The notes: generated by a model not told the origin, from the sequence alone. Positions 49,512 to 59,009 are shown, counted from the stretch's first letter. The stretch: 64,000 bases of DNA from Paraburkholderia phenazinium (GCF_900141745.1 NZ_FSRM01000001.1:2170001-2234000), one strand, 5' to 3'. Made by a program: numbers and translations.

Positions 49512-49544
49512 CCTACTTTTCTTTGTCTTCCAAAGAAAAGTAGG
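49512..49544. repeat. REP-like intergenic palindrome between aceF and lpdA
   Basis: CCTACTTTTCTTTG and CAAAGAAAAGTAGG form a perfect 14-bp inverted repeat around a 5-base loop, followed by GCAAAAGAAAGGCG. I recognise this palindrome as an element that recurs between genes in Burkholderia-group genomes. In the 275-bp spacer it could stabilise or attenuate the mRNA. Confidence 0.65.
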
Positions 49545-49673
49545 CAAAAGAAAGGCGCGTCCTTGGGCGGACGGCAAAGGATGCTTCTGTCCAGCGCGCT
49601 GCCAGCTTTTAGGCTGCTTTGAGTTTTGGTTCGCGCTCCCTCATCAACATGATCAATAAGAGAAGGGGACACT

Positions 49674-51473
49674 ATGAGTCTCGTCGAAGTGAAAGTGCCG
49701 GACATCGGTGATTTCAAGGATGTCGATGTCATCGAAGTCAATATCAAGCCGGGCGATGTCATCGAGAACGAACAAGCTCTCCTGACGCTCGAGTCCGATA
49801 AGGCTTCCATCGAAGTGCCCAGCGATACCGCCGGCACCGTTAAGGAAGTGCGCGTCAAAACCGGTGATAAGGTCTCCCAGGGAACCGTCATCGCCGTCGT
49901 CGAATCGTCCGCTGAAGCTGCACCTGCCAAGGCTGCCAAAGAACCCGAGAAGGCGCCCGCTCAAGCGGAAGCTAAACCTCAAGCGGCGCCCGCTCCTGCG
50001 CCCGCTGCCGCTCCGAAGCAACCGGCCGCCGCGCCTCAAGCGGGGAGCTACTCCGGTAACGCGGACATCGAATGCGATATGGTCGTGCTCGGTTCGGGGC
50101 CTGGCGGCTATTCCGCTGCGTTCCGCTCCGCCGATCTGGGCATGAAGACCGTGCTCGTCGAACGTTATTCCACGCTCGGTGGCGTCTGTCTGAATGTGGG
50201 TTGTATTCCGTCCAAGGCGCTGCTGCATACGGCCCTCGTCATTGACGAGGCTGAGGCGCTTGGCTCGCACGGCATCACGTTCGGCAAGCCGCAGATCGAT
50301 CTCGACAAGCTCCGCGATTTCAAGTCCGGTGTCGTCAAGAAGCTCACCGGTGGTCTCGCTGGGATGGCCAAGATGCGCAAGGTCGAAGTCGTCACGGGCA
50401 CCGGGACGTTCGTCGATCCGCATCACATGGAAGTCGTCACCGAAAGCGGCAAGAAGGTCGTCAAGTTCAAGCAGGCCATCATTGCTGCCGGTTCGGAAGC
50501 GGTCAAGCTGCCGTTCATTCCGCAAGATCCGCGGGTCGTCGATTCGACCGGTGCGCTCGAGCTGCGTCAGATTCCCCAGCGCATGCTCGTCATCGGTGGC
50601 GGCATCATCGGTCTGGAAATGGCCACGGTGTACTCCACGCTCGGCGCGAAAATCGATGTCGTCGAAATGCTCGACGGTCTCATGGCCGGCGCCGACCGCG
50701 ATCTCGTCAAGGTCTGGGAGAAGTACAACAGCAAGCGTTTCGCTAACGTCATGCTGAAGACCAAGACCACCGCCGCTGAAGCCAAGGACGATGGCATCTA
50801 CGTCACCTTCGAAGGCGAGAAGGCTCCGGCTGAACCTCAGCGCTACGATCTCGTGCTGGTCGCAGTGGGCCGTAGCCCGAACGGCAAAAAGATCGGTGCC
50901 GACAAGGCCGGCGTCGCTGTGACAGATCGCGGTTTCATCGACGTCGACAAGCAGATGCGCACCAATGTGCCGCACATCTTCGCGATCGGCGATATCGTCG
51001 GTCAACCGATGCTCGCGCACAAGGCCGTGCACGAAGGTCACGTCGCCGCTGAAGTTGCGCACGGTGAGAAGGCGTACTTCGACGCGCTGCAGATCCCGTC
51101 GGTGGCTTACACCGATCCGGAAGTGGCCTGGGCCGGCAAGACGGAAGATCAGTGCAAGGCCGAAGGCATCAAGTACGGCAAGGCAGTGTTCCCGTGGGCT
51201 GCTTCGGGTCGCGCTATCGCCAACGGTCGCGATGAGGGCTTCACCAAGCTCATCTTCGACGAGACCACGCATCGGGTCATCGGTGGTGGGATTGTTGGTC
51301 TGAATGCCGGTGACCTGATCAGCGAAGTGTGTCTCGCCGTCGAAATGGGTGCCGACGCAACCGATATCGGCAAGACCATCCATCCGCATCCGACGCTTGG
51401 CGAATCGGTTGGCATGGCCGCTGAGCTGTACGAAGGCGTCTGTACCGATCTGCCGCCGCAGAAAAAGAAGTAA
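49674..51473 (+). CDS. lpdA: Dihydrolipoyl dehydrogenase (PDH E3) with N-terminal lipoyl domain
   Basis: A 599-residue E3. Residues ~1-80 are an extra lipoyl domain (ESDKASIEVPS), followed by an Ala/Pro linker. The flavoprotein part has FAD motif VLGSGPGGYSA, redox disulfide GGVCLNVGCIPSK, NAD motif VIGGGIIGLEMA, and the C-terminal HPHPTLGES His-Glu pair. GAGAAGGGG is ~7 bp before ATG. It reoxidises dihydrolipoamide with NAD+. Lipoyl-fused E3 is usual in some beta-proteobacteria and Neisseria. Confidence 0.97.
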   Translation: MSLVEVKVPDIGDFKDVDVIEVNIKPGDVIENEQALLTLESDKASIEVPSDTAGTVKEVRVKTGDKVSQGTVIAVVESSAEAAPAKAAKEPEKAPAQAEAKPQAAPAPAPAAAPKQPAAAPQAGSYSGNADIECDMVVLGSGPGGYSAAFRSADLGMKTVLVERYSTLGGVCLNVGCIPSKALLHTALVIDEAEALGSHGITFGKPQIDLDKLRDFKSGVVKKLTGGLAGMAKMRKVEVVTGTGTFVDPHHMEVVTESGKKVVKFKQAIIAAGSEAVKLPFIPQDPRVVDSTGALELRQIPQRMLVIGGGIIGLEMATVYSTLGAKIDVVEMLDGLMAGADRDLVKVWEKYNSKRFANVMLKTKTTAAEAKDDGIYVTFEGEKAPAEPQRYDLVLVAVGRSPNGKKIGADKAGVAVTDRGFIDVDKQMRTNVPHIFAIGDIVGQPMLAHKAVHEGHVAAEVAHGEKAYFDALQIPSVAYTDPEVAWAGKTEDQCKAEGIKYGKAVFPWAASGRAIANGRDEGFTKLIFDETTHRVIGGGIVGLNAGDLISEVCLAVEMGADATDIGKTIHPHPTLGESVGMAAELYEGVCTDLPPQKKK

Positions 51474-51606
51474 GGCGGTAAGGGGACGCTTGCGCTCGCT
51501 GGCGAGCGCGGGCGTCGCCGATTGACGCACGGTTCGCGTGGCGGCGGGTTTCTGTAGTTGGCCTCAGCGACGAACCGCGAACGTCAGCCGCGAAAGTCAG
51601 CGACAC

Positions 51607-51649
51607 AAACAGAACGGCGCGCCCCGCAAAGGGCGCGCCGTTCTGTTTT
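51607..51649 (+). terminator. Terminator after lpdA
   Basis: AAACAGAACGGCGCGCC pairs with GGCGCGCCGTTCTGTTT in a 17-bp stem with a short loop and T-rich end. The matching A-rich 5' arm means it could also act on the opposite strand. Confidence 0.85.
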
Positions 51650-51733
51650 CAGCGGGGCAGGGCATTCGCCACGCTTGTGTGTCACGCGCTTCGTTTGTCC
51701 GCACCGTGTACGAGGCTAGCCACAGCCAGGGCA

Positions 51734-51763
51734 AAAAAATCCCGGCCTTCGCCGGGCAAACGA
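51734..51763 (-). terminator. Minus-strand terminator downstream of the phasin gene
   Basis: On the minus strand CCCGGC-GAAG-GCCGGG is followed by ATTTTTTT. It lies ~215 bp after the phasin stop, so the phasin mRNA probably carries a long 3' UTR. Confidence 0.8.
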
Positions 51764-51977
51764 TACGCTGTTCAACGTATCGGAGCGTTGGCCCACGCGG
51801 CACACGCATAGCATGCGAGGCCGCACGACGCTGTTGCTACGATAGGCGCGGGCCGGCTTTCGAACCGGCCCGCGCATGTTGAAGCGCGAGAAGCTAATGC
51901 GAATCAAACGTCAGGTGATGCCGTTGATGCCGGATCGACACAACGCAGTCTCACCCGAGTGAAGCCTAAGCTGAAGC

Positions 51978-52550
51978 TTAGACAGCCTTCTTGGCCGAGC
52001 GCGAAGCTTGAGCGGCGGCTTGCGAAGCGGCCTTCGACGCTGCCGTAGCGGCTGCGTTGAAGTTGCTTTCGGCGATTTCCACAGCTTGCTTGGTTGCCTT
52101 GTGAACCGTTTCGTACGTCGTGTTGGCGGCGGTAATAGCCGACTTGATCACGGCGACAGCGGTTTCCGAACCGGCCGGTGCGTTCTTGGCCACGTTCTCG
52201 ACCAGCGATTGCACCTTGCGGTTTTGCTCTTCGTACTGTGCTTCGGCAACACGGGCGAACTCGGCTTGCGTAGCCGACACGATTTCATACACGTGACGCC
52301 CATACGACAGCGCCTTTTCCGACAGCGGCTGCGTGAGGCCAGCCTGCAGCGCGAAAAATTCCTGCGCATCCTTCACCGACAGAGCGCGTTGCGCATTTTC
52401 CTGGCTTTCCGCGAGCGTCGACTTCACGACTTGCAGGTTCAGCTCAACCAGCTTTTCCACGCCTTCGAATGCCTTGGTCGTCAGGCCGAAGAGGGTTTCA
52501 AGGTTTGCTTTCTGGGCTGCGGCGATTTGCTCGGGGGTCAGCAGAGACAT
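51978..52550 (-). CDS. phaP: Phasin family polyhydroxyalkanoate granule protein
   Basis: A 190-residue protein with AGGAG 7 bp before ATG. It starts [20 protein letters not shown], the standard phasin opening, then continues as amphipathic helices without membrane spans and ends in an Ala/Lys-rich tail ([13 protein letters not shown]). Phasins coat PHA granules and control their size. Its own strong promoter and long 3' UTR fit high expression. Confidence 0.93.
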   Translation of the reverse strand: MSLLTPEQIAAAQKANLETLFGLTTKAFEGVEKLVELNLQVVKSTLAESQENAQRALSVKDAQEFFALQAGLTQPLSEKALSYGRHVYEIVSATQAEFARVAEAQYEEQNRKVQSLVENVAKNAPAGSETAVAVIKSAITAANTTYETVHKATKQAVEIAESNFNAAATAASKAASQAAAQASRSAKKAV

Positions 52551-52674
52551 GTTTACGCTCCTGGATGACGGTCCGTCTGATGCGGACCGTATTGGGTTAA
52601 CGGTAAATCCGGTACATCGAAACCTGAATCACACATCACGCCACGATTCATGGTGCATCGCAGCAATAGGTCTC

Positions 52675-52702
52675 ATTTTAGGATGGTGGCAGCGAATGTC
52701 AA
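52675..52702 (-). promoter_or_regulatory. Strong sigma-70 promoter of phaP
   Basis: On the minus strand TTGACA (52702-52697), a 16-bp spacer and TAAAAT (52680-52675). The leader to the ATG would be ~118 nt. Confidence 0.8.
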
Positions 52703-53292
52703 GCTCTTTTTGTGCGTCGCACAATATCGAGAATATCTCGACAAAACAATGCGTTATGGAGCACATATGACATATGCCGGGAGCATGCGGGATTGGCTGC
52801 TGCACAGTGCTGGTGCGTTTTAGCACGACGGTTTTTGCCGCCAGAACGGCCAAAGGGACACTTTTGCGGCGATCCTTCGCAGGGTAGGGCGGAGCAAACT
52901 TTTTTGGGCAAGAGGTGAGAAAACAACATTCGATGTAAACCGGAATCTGTCACGGAACGTTAATCCACCATCCCGGTCGAATGCGCGATGGATCGATACG
53001 CAGCAGATGCTTAACTTCCTGCTGGTCGGCACATTGGCGGGTGCCTTGGGGAACGCCCACGGGGCACTGGCCAGCGGCGTTTTGCAGCCACGCGAAGCGA
53101 CCGTAGTTCCCCTGATCAAGGTTGTCTTTAAATTGCCGTTATGCTGTGAGCGTTGCCCGAAATGGGCACGTAACAGCCCCGACAAACATCCGCGGATTTG
53201 ATCGTTTTTTTCGATTGAGTGCGCAAAGCTTATAGCTTCTCTGCAATCGGATCTTACAAGCCGGTTTAAGGAGCGCCGATAAGTGCTTAATA
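52703..53292. other. Gene-poor spacer between phaP and the D,D-peptidase gene
   Basis: Only short ORFs without ribosome sites or family resemblance are present (for example 53007-53201). GC content falls toward 53200-53320, where a promoter is found. Confidence 0.5.
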
Positions 53293-53321
53293 TTGCTAAT
53301 TTTTCGTGGTTTTACTACACT
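53293..53321 (+). promoter_or_regulatory. Predicted promoter of the D,D-peptidase gene
   Basis: TTGCTA (53293-53298), a 17-bp spacer and TACACT (53316-53321), 35 bp before the chosen start codon. Confidence 0.65.
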
Positions 53322-53356
53322 TGCGTAAAACTCCAGCCGCCCCTGACAGAACACCA

Positions 53357-54535
53357 ATGAAAACCGACATGTTTTCGTCGCTAAAAGTGATCCATGGCGT
53401 GGCCATCAGCACCGCTATGTCGGTGGCCGCCTCGGTGGTCATCGCAGCCGCGTTTGCTGCGCCTGTCGACGCTTTCGCGGCTACAGCGGCCAAGGCCGCT
53501 ACCGCCCCTGCCAAATCCGGCAAGAAAACCCTCAAAACCGCGAAATCGGCCCGCAAGGGTTCCGCCGTCGCCGCGAAGTCTTCCAAAGCCGCGAAGGTCG
53601 CGGCAGCGGACGACGACGCACCGCGCGTCGAAAGCCGCCGCCACCGTGTTTCGTACACGATGAACGGCCACCGCCGCTCGGTGGTCCGCCAGGTTGCGTT
53701 CGAACCGCGTCAGCCGACGGTCGGCCAGGCGTTCGGCCTGCACGACACGCCTGATGCACTGGCCTTGCGCTCGAGCGTCGCGTATGTGGTCGATCAAAAC
53801 ACCGGCGAGTCGCTGTTCGACAAGAACTCGCGCGCCGTGGTGCCAATCGCCTCGATCACCAAGCTGATGACGTCCATGGTGGTGCTGGATTCGAAGGCAC
53901 CGCTGACCGAGCAGATCGAAGTCACGGACGAAGACCGCGACTACATCAAGAACACCGGTTCGCGTCTCGCGGTCGGTTCGGTGCTTTCGCGTGAAGACAT
54001 GCTGCACATTGCGCTGATGGCTTCGGAAAACCGCGCGGCCGCAGCGCTGTCGCGTTACTTCCCGGGCGGCCGTCCGGCCTTTATCGCGGCAATGAACGCG
54101 AAGGCCAAGCAACTCGGCATGACGGATACGCACTTCGAAAGCCCATCGGGTCTGACGAGCGAGAACGTGTCGAGCGCGCGCGACCTGGTGAAGATGGTCA
54201 ACGCGGCTTATCAGTATCCGATGATCCGCGAGTTCTCGACGGATCGTAGCTACGAGGTCTACACGGGCAAGCGTTCGATCGCCTATAACAGCACGAACGC
54301 GCTGGTGCGCAACCCGACGTGGGATATCGGTCTGCAGAAGACCGGTTTCATCAACGAAGCGGGTGAGTGTATGGTGATGCAGACGACCATTCACGGCCGT
54401 CCGATGATCGTGGTGCTGCTCGATTCGTCGGGCAAGTACACGCGCTTTGCCGATGCGACGCGTCTGCGTAACTGGCTCGACAACGGTGGCGAGCAGCACA
54501 TCACCAGTGCCGACGCTGGCGGCGCCGGTACCTGA
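53357..54535 (+). CDS. pbpG: Penicillin-binding D-alanyl-D-alanine endopeptidase/carboxypeptidase (PBP7-like)
   Basis: A 392-residue exported serine peptidase of family S11. I chose ATG 53357; the ATG at 53306 would overlap the promoter -10. A signal segment at ~10-40 ends AFAAT, then a Lys/Ala-rich linker of ~60 residues. The catalytic domain has SITK (Ser166, Lys169), SEN (223-225) and KTG (328-330). It should trim peptide cross-links in the periplasm. PBP7/8 versus DacA-type assignment rests on size and lack of a C-terminal membrane anchor. Confidence 0.87.
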   Translation: MKTDMFSSLKVIHGVAISTAMSVAASVVIAAAFAAPVDAFAATAAKAATAPAKSGKKTLKTAKSARKGSAVAAKSSKAAKVAAADDDAPRVESRRHRVSYTMNGHRRSVVRQVAFEPRQPTVGQAFGLHDTPDALALRSSVAYVVDQNTGESLFDKNSRAVVPIASITKLMTSMVVLDSKAPLTEQIEVTDEDRDYIKNTGSRLAVGSVLSREDMLHIALMASENRAAAALSRYFPGGRPAFIAAMNAKAKQLGMTDTHFESPSGLTSENVSSARDLVKMVNAAYQYPMIREFSTDRSYEVYTGKRSIAYNSTNALVRNPTWDIGLQKTGFINEAGECMVMQTTIHGRPMIVVLLDSSGKYTRFADATRLRNWLDNGGEQHITSADAGGAGT

Positions 54536-54612
54536 AAGCCTGGAGCCGCGTATGAGGGTTGCCGCCTCGACGTGGCACCCGGTATCGGCCTAAGGCAATC
54601 AGCAGCGCAAAC

Positions 54613-54640
54613 AAAAAGCCCCGCATTTGCGGGGCTTTTT
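54613..54640. terminator. Bidirectional terminator after the D,D-peptidase gene
   Basis: AAAAAGCCCCGC and GCGGGGCTTTTT flank a short ATTT loop. Both strands end in T5, serving the peptidase gene and the convergent IclR gene. Confidence 0.92.
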
Positions 54641-54688
54641 GCATATGGCGCATCCATTCGCAGCCACCAGGCTACACGCTCTGTTTAA

Positions 54689-55495
54689 TCAGGCATGCTG
54701 ATGATGCGCGCTAGCGGGCGGCGTCTCGGGCTGATAGCCGAGCGAGGCGGAGATCACCAGGGCAGTCTTGCTCAACTGCCCAAGCCACGAGTCTTGCAGG
54801 CGATCGGCCGGTGCCGACAGCGACAGGCCGGCGACCAGCTTGCCGGTGTCGTCATAGATACCCGCTGCGATGCAGCGCACGCCGAGTTCCAGTTCCTCGT
54901 TATCGCGCGCGCAGGCGTGCTGGCGCACGTGCAACAGTTCGCGTTCGAGTTTGCCGAGGTCGGTAATGCTGTTCTGGGTGTGCCCCGAAAGGCCCGTGCG
55001 TGTCGCGTACGCGCGCACACGTGTGGATTCGTCCGCGGCGAGGAACAGCTTGCCGACCGATGTCAGATGCAGCGGCGCCCGCCCGCCAATGGCACGTACG
55101 ACCTGCATGCCGGAACGCTCGGAATAGGCGCGCTCGATATAGACGATCTCATCGCCCTGACGCACCGAGAGATTCACCGTTTGGCCGGTCAGGCGGTGCA
55201 GTTCGCGCATCGGCGTCAACGCAGCATCGCGCACCGACAGGCGCGCCTTCACCAGATTGCCCAGTTCCAGCAGGCGCATGCCGAGCCGGTAGGTGCCCGG
55301 ATCCGAACGGTCGACGAGACGGCACGTCACCATGTCGTTAAGGATGCGGTGCGCCGTGGAGGGGTGCAGCTCAGTGCCTAGCGCGAGTTCCTTCAGGCTG
55401 ACCGGGTCGGTATGCGCAGCCAGGGCATCCAGCAGGCGCATCATGCGCTCGATCACCTGGATCGAAGTCTTGGGATCCGGGTTCGTATCGCTCAT
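54689..55495 (-). CDS. IclR-family transcriptional regulator
   Basis: A 268-residue regulator. A winged helix-turn-helix covers residues ~10-75 (LKELALGTELHPSTAHRILNDM). The IclR effector-binding domain follows at ~85-250 (GDEIVYIERAYSERSGMQV, LTSVGKLFLA, ELELGVRCIAAGIYD). It is divergent from lutA-lutB across 192 bp, so it is the likely regulator of that operon, with an organic acid such as lactate as a plausible effector (inference). Confidence 0.92.
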   Translation of the reverse strand: MSDTNPDPKTSIQVIERMMRLLDALAAHTDPVSLKELALGTELHPSTAHRILNDMVTCRLVDRSDPGTYRLGMRLLELGNLVKARLSVRDAALTPMRELHRLTGQTVNLSVRQGDEIVYIERAYSERSGMQVVRAIGGRAPLHLTSVGKLFLAADESTRVRAYATRTGLSGHTQNSITDLGKLERELLHVRQHACARDNEELELGVRCIAAGIYDDTGKLVAGLSLSAPADRLQDSWLGQLSKTALVISASLGYQPETPPASAHHQHA

Positions 55496-55687
55496 GGGGA
55501 GAAATCGGTTGACGCGTCAAACAGCGGAGAATTGATTGTATATCGTATTGTGAAAAAAGCGAACGCCGTTCGAGGCCGCCTTCGAATCTGCGGCCACTGT
55601 TCGCCGTCCGGCGCGTTGACCGGTTTTGGCGTTGGTATTGCTCGATAAACAGCGGATAATCAGGGACGTTTTCCCGAAGGAGCGCCT

Positions 55688-56410
55688 ATGCGAGTCGGTT
55701 TGTTCGTCACCTGTCTGATTGACCTGATGCGTCCCGAGATCGGTTTCTCGGTGATCAAGCTGATCGAGGGCGCTGGCTTCGAGGTGATGGTGCCGCCGGC
55801 GCAAACCTGCTGCGGGCAGCCCGCCTACAATTCCGGCGACCGCCGTCTGGCGCGAGATCTGGCTCAAAAAACGCTGCGGGAATTCGAGCAGTTCGATTAC
55901 ATCGTGGTGCCGTCCGGTTCGTGCGGCGGCATGATTCGCGTGCACTACGGCGACCTGTTCGGCGACGATCCGGAAATGATGATCCGCTTCGGCCGCCTGC
56001 GTCCAAAGGTGTATGAGCTGACCGATTTCCTCGTCAACGTCGCCAGGGTGCAGTTGCCGCCGGGCGAGTTCGCGGGGCCGGTGACGTATCACGATTCCTG
56101 CTCGGGCTTACGCGAACTGGGCGTCAAGTCGCAGCCGCGCACGTTGCTGGCGCAGGCTGGTGTGACGGTCACCGAGATGAAGGATTGCGAGCACTGCTGC
56201 GGCTTCGGTGGCACGTTCGCGGTCAAGTATGGCGATATCTCGACGGCGATCGTCGATGAGAAATGCGCGAATATCGGCGCGAGCGGCGCGGGCACGGTAG
56301 TGCTGGGCGACCTCGGCTGCATGCTCAACATAGAAGGCCGTTTGCGCCGCAAGGGCGACACCACCACGCGCGTGCTGCATATCGCGCAGGTGCTCGCCGG
56401 CGACGCTTAA
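55688..56410 (+). CDS. lutA: Lactate utilization Fe-S protein LutA/LldE
   Basis: A 240-residue protein with AAGGAG 6 bp before ATG. It has the two CCG heterodisulfide-reductase-type motifs, CCGQPAYNSG near residue 40 and CCGFGGTFAVK near 175, which bind a cysteine-rich iron-sulfur cluster. Together with LutB it forms the electron-transfer part of the L-lactate oxidising LutABC complex. First gene of a two-gene operon under the divergent IclR regulator. Confidence 0.92.
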   Translation: MRVGLFVTCLIDLMRPEIGFSVIKLIEGAGFEVMVPPAQTCCGQPAYNSGDRRLARDLAQKTLREFEQFDYIVVPSGSCGGMIRVHYGDLFGDDPEMMIRFGRLRPKVYELTDFLVNVARVQLPPGEFAGPVTYHDSCSGLRELGVKSQPRTLLAQAGVTVTEMKDCEHCCGFGGTFAVKYGDISTAIVDEKCANIGASGAGTVVLGDLGCMLNIEGRLRRKGDTTTRVLHIAQVLAGDA

Positions 56411-56437
56411 GTCCTCAAGCCAATCCCCAAGGCCGCC

Positions 56438-57850
56438 ATGCAAGTTCAAACGATGCAGTTCAAGGCGCGCGCAGGCGAGAAGCTCGCCGATCAGCGTCTG
56501 CAGCAGAACCTCACCAAGCTGTCGACGAAGTTCGTTTCGGCCCGGGCCGCCGCGATTACGACGATCGACTTCGCGGCGACGCGCGCCGCGCTCAAGGAGC
56601 GCCGCAACCGCGCACTGGAAAACCTCGACGTCTGGCTCGAGACCTTCGAGCGCGAGGCGACCCGGCGCGGCGTCACGGTGCTGTTTGCGGAGACCACGCG
56701 GGAAGCGGCCCAGCTCGTCGCGGACATCGCGCGTCGGCACGACGTCAGGAAGGTGATCAAGACCAAGTCGATGGTTACCGAGGAAATGCGTCTGAACGAA
56801 GTGCTCGGCCAGATGGGCGTGCAGTCGATCGAGACCGATCTCGGCGAATATATCCTGCAGATCAACGACAACGAGGCGCCGAGCCATATCATCGCGCCGG
56901 TCGTCCATAAGGATAAGGACGAGATCGCCGATCTGTTTGCCAAAACCCACCAGCGGCCGCGCCTGACCGAAATCACCGAGATGACCCGCGAGGCGCGTGA
57001 GGTGCTGCGCCCACATTTCATGACGGCTGACATGGGCGTGACCGGCGGCAATTTTCTGGTAGCGCACACCGGTTCAGTCGCGCTCGTGACGAACGAAGGC
57101 AACGAGGGCATGTGCACAGTGATGCCGCGCGTGCACGTGGCGGTGACGGGGATCGAGAAAGTGCTGCCGACGCTCGAAGATCTCGCGACCGCGATGCGCC
57201 TGCTGCCGCGCTCGGCGACCGGCCAGTCGACCTCGAACTACTTCTCGGTGCTGACCGGGCCGCGCGGGCCGGGCGATCAGGATGGGCCGGAGCATATGTA
57301 TGTGGTGCTGGTCGATGGCGGGCGCACCGGGCTGATCGGCGGCGACTTCCAGGAGATGCTGCGCTGTATCCGCTGCGGCGCTTGTATGAACCACTGCCCG
57401 GTTTATCAGAAGATCGGTGGCCACGCTTACGGCTGGGTCTATCCGGGGCCGATGGGCTCGGTGCTGACACCGAGCTACGTCGGTATCGACAACGCGCTCG
57501 ATCTGCCACAGGCCGCCACGCTGTGCGGTGAATGCGATAGCGTCTGTCCGGTCGGCATTCCCCTCTCGGGGCTGCTGCGCAAGTTGCGCGAGAGGCAGGT
57601 GGAGCGGCATCTGCGACCGTGGCGCGAGCGCGCGGGGCTGGCCGTGTGGGGTTTCCTCGCTCTGCATCCGGATGCGTATGCGTTGTTTACCAAGCTGGCG
57701 GTGCGCGTTCTGGAGATGGTGGGCGGGCGTCGGCGCGCCATCAGCCGGCTGCCGCTCGCGGCCGGCTGGACCAACACCCGAGACATGCCGGCGCCGGTCG
57801 GGCGTACGTTCCGCGAGCTATACGCCGCGCAGCGCAGTCACCTCGGCTGA
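56438..57850 (+). CDS. lutB: Lactate utilization Fe-S protein LutB/LldF
   Basis: A 470-residue protein, 27 bp after lutA. Residues ~60-300 form the LUD-type domain (FAETTREAAQL, TGGNFLVAHTGSVALV). Two [4Fe-4S] motifs follow: RCGACMNHCPVYQ (~310) and CGECDSVCPVGIP (~365). The C-terminal ~90 residues are helical and basic. The third partner, lutC, is not found downstream. Confidence 0.93.
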   Translation: MQVQTMQFKARAGEKLADQRLQQNLTKLSTKFVSARAAAITTIDFAATRAALKERRNRALENLDVWLETFEREATRRGVTVLFAETTREAAQLVADIARRHDVRKVIKTKSMVTEEMRLNEVLGQMGVQSIETDLGEYILQINDNEAPSHIIAPVVHKDKDEIADLFAKTHQRPRLTEITEMTREAREVLRPHFMTADMGVTGGNFLVAHTGSVALVTNEGNEGMCTVMPRVHVAVTGIEKVLPTLEDLATAMRLLPRSATGQSTSNYFSVLTGPRGPGDQDGPEHMYVVLVDGGRTGLIGGDFQEMLRCIRCGACMNHCPVYQKIGGHAYGWVYPGPMGSVLTPSYVGIDNALDLPQAATLCGECDSVCPVGIPLSGLLRKLRERQVERHLRPWRERAGLAVWGFLALHPDAYALFTKLAVRVLEMVGGRRRAISRLPLAAGWTNTRDMPAPVGRTFRELYAAQRSHLG

Positions 57851-58006
57851 AGGGCGCGGCCCGGGTCGCGGACTGGCACTGTTATCTCCAGAGCAACGCT
57901 CTATCTCACCAGGGTGGGTTTATACCAATTGATTAGTTCTATATGATTTCGACTGGGCATAGTGGGTCACAAGCTCCGGATGCCCCAATCGGAAGAGAAC
58001 GACATC

Positions 58007-58246
58007 ATGAAAAAGACAATATCGATGTACTGGCCATTGGCCGTGTTTGTGCCGTTCGCAGCGGCAGCCTATATGTATGTCAGCAGCGAGAGCGCTTCCC
58101 CGGTCTCGCAGTCGCCGCTCGGCGCATCGCAGCTCACGGCGGAGCTGGCGCGAACCGTTTCGTATGGTTTGGTCGGCGACGATAGTGCCGCGCCGGTCAA
58201 GCCCATGCGGGCGGTCACCTCGGTGCAGGCTTCGGAAGCGTCCTGA
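58007..58246 (+). CDS. Small membrane-anchored hypothetical protein
   Basis: A 79-residue protein with GGAAGAG ~9 bp before ATG. It starts MKKTISMYWPLAVFVPFAAA, a signal or anchor helix, then a Ser/Ala-rich periplasmic tail with no recognisable domain. It lies between lutB and the phosphatase gene, where lutC might have been expected, but it is unrelated to LutC. Confidence 0.55.
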   Translation: MKKTISMYWPLAVFVPFAAAAYMYVSSESASPVSQSPLGASQLTAELARTVSYGLVGDDSAAPVKPMRAVTSVQASEAS

Positions 58247-58367
58247 ACACCAGGCGCGCGGCGCGGATAACGCGCCGGTGCGCCTGCGCGGCGAGATTTT
58301 CAGCACCTTTGTATAATCGCGGCACTGTTGGCTAACCCTATCCGGATGCACCGCATCCAGAGCCCTG

Positions 58368-58865
58368 ATGAAAACCATCTCCATCTGCTTTGTCTGCCTC
58401 GGGAACATCTGCCGTTCTCCGACCGCGGAAGGGGTGATGCGGCATCAGGTGGGTGAAGCGAAGCTGCAAGAACGCATTGCGATCGATTCGGCCGGTACCG
58501 GCGACTGGCACATCGGCGCGGCGCCTGACGAGCGGGCGCAGCGTGCCGCCGCCCAGCGCGGCTACGACCTGTCCGGGCTGCGCGGCCGGCAGATCGGTGC
58601 GGCGGATTTCGAGCGTTTCGATCTGCTGGTCGCGATGGACGACGCCAACGTCGCCGCGTTGCGCCGGATCTGCCCGCCGGCCCAGCGCGACAAGATCCGT
58701 CTGCTGATGGAGTTTGTCCCCGAGGCCGACAGCCGGTGGGCGGGGGAGCGGGAAGTGACAGATCCCTATTTTGGTGGCGACGAAGGCTTCGAGCAGGTCC
58801 TCGATCAGTGCGAGGCGGCTTGCCGGGGTCTGATCGCAGCATTGCATCCGCAACTGGTGCCTTGA
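58368..58865 (+). CDS. Low-molecular-weight protein-tyrosine phosphatase
   Basis: A 165-residue enzyme. The P-loop CLGNICRS gives catalytic Cys10 and Arg16 (C-x5-R). The general-acid Asp is in TDPYFGG near residue 130. The fold and length match LMW-PTPs, which in bacteria dephosphorylate tyrosine kinases, arginine-phosphates or protein targets. No exopolysaccharide genes flank it, so this is probably the housekeeping type. Downstream lies the iscR promoter. Confidence 0.92.
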   Translation: MKTISICFVCLGNICRSPTAEGVMRHQVGEAKLQERIAIDSAGTGDWHIGAAPDERAQRAAAQRGYDLSGLRGRQIGAADFERFDLLVAMDDANVAALRRICPPAQRDKIRLLMEFVPEADSRWAGEREVTDPYFGGDEGFEQVLDQCEAACRGLIAALHPQLVP

Positions 58866-58977
58866 GGGCGTGGCGCTTTAGCGCTCAAGGTGTTCGTGGT
58901 GGCTGGCTTCAGGGCCTATCTACAGGCTTTTCAGGCGCGCCGCCTCAATTAAGCAAATGACCCAAATCGCGATAGGG

Positions 58978-59002
58978 ATACTTGACTAATTTGCTCATGT
59001 AT
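58978..59002 (+). promoter_or_regulatory. IscR type-1 site overlapping the iscR promoter
   Basis: The 25-bp element starts ATACTTGACT and ends GCTCATGTAT, matching the type-1 [2Fe-2S]-IscR consensus in most conserved positions. A related half-copy follows at 59005. It covers the -35 hexamer, so [2Fe-2S]-IscR should repress its own operon. Confidence 0.8.
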
Positions 59003-59009
59003 TTATACT
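58982..59009 (+). promoter_or_regulatory. iscR promoter
   Basis: TTGACT (58982-58987), a 16-bp spacer and TATACT (59004-59009), ~30 bp before the start codon. Confidence 0.8.

Larger units (their letters stand above)
51474..51977. other. Hairpin-rich spacer between lpdA and the phasin gene
   Basis: No gene is seen. GCGCTCGC/GCGAGCGC forms a hairpin at 51492-51509, two terminators are listed separately, and GCGGGCCGG/CCGGCCCGC forms another stem at about 51848-51873. The ~500 bp is otherwise featureless. Confidence 0.6.

Noticed and set aside
53007..53201. 64-codon ORF with a hydrophobic start between phaP and pbpG
   Set aside because: No ribosome site, odd Cys/Pro/Lys tail, and overlap with a low-GC promoter region.
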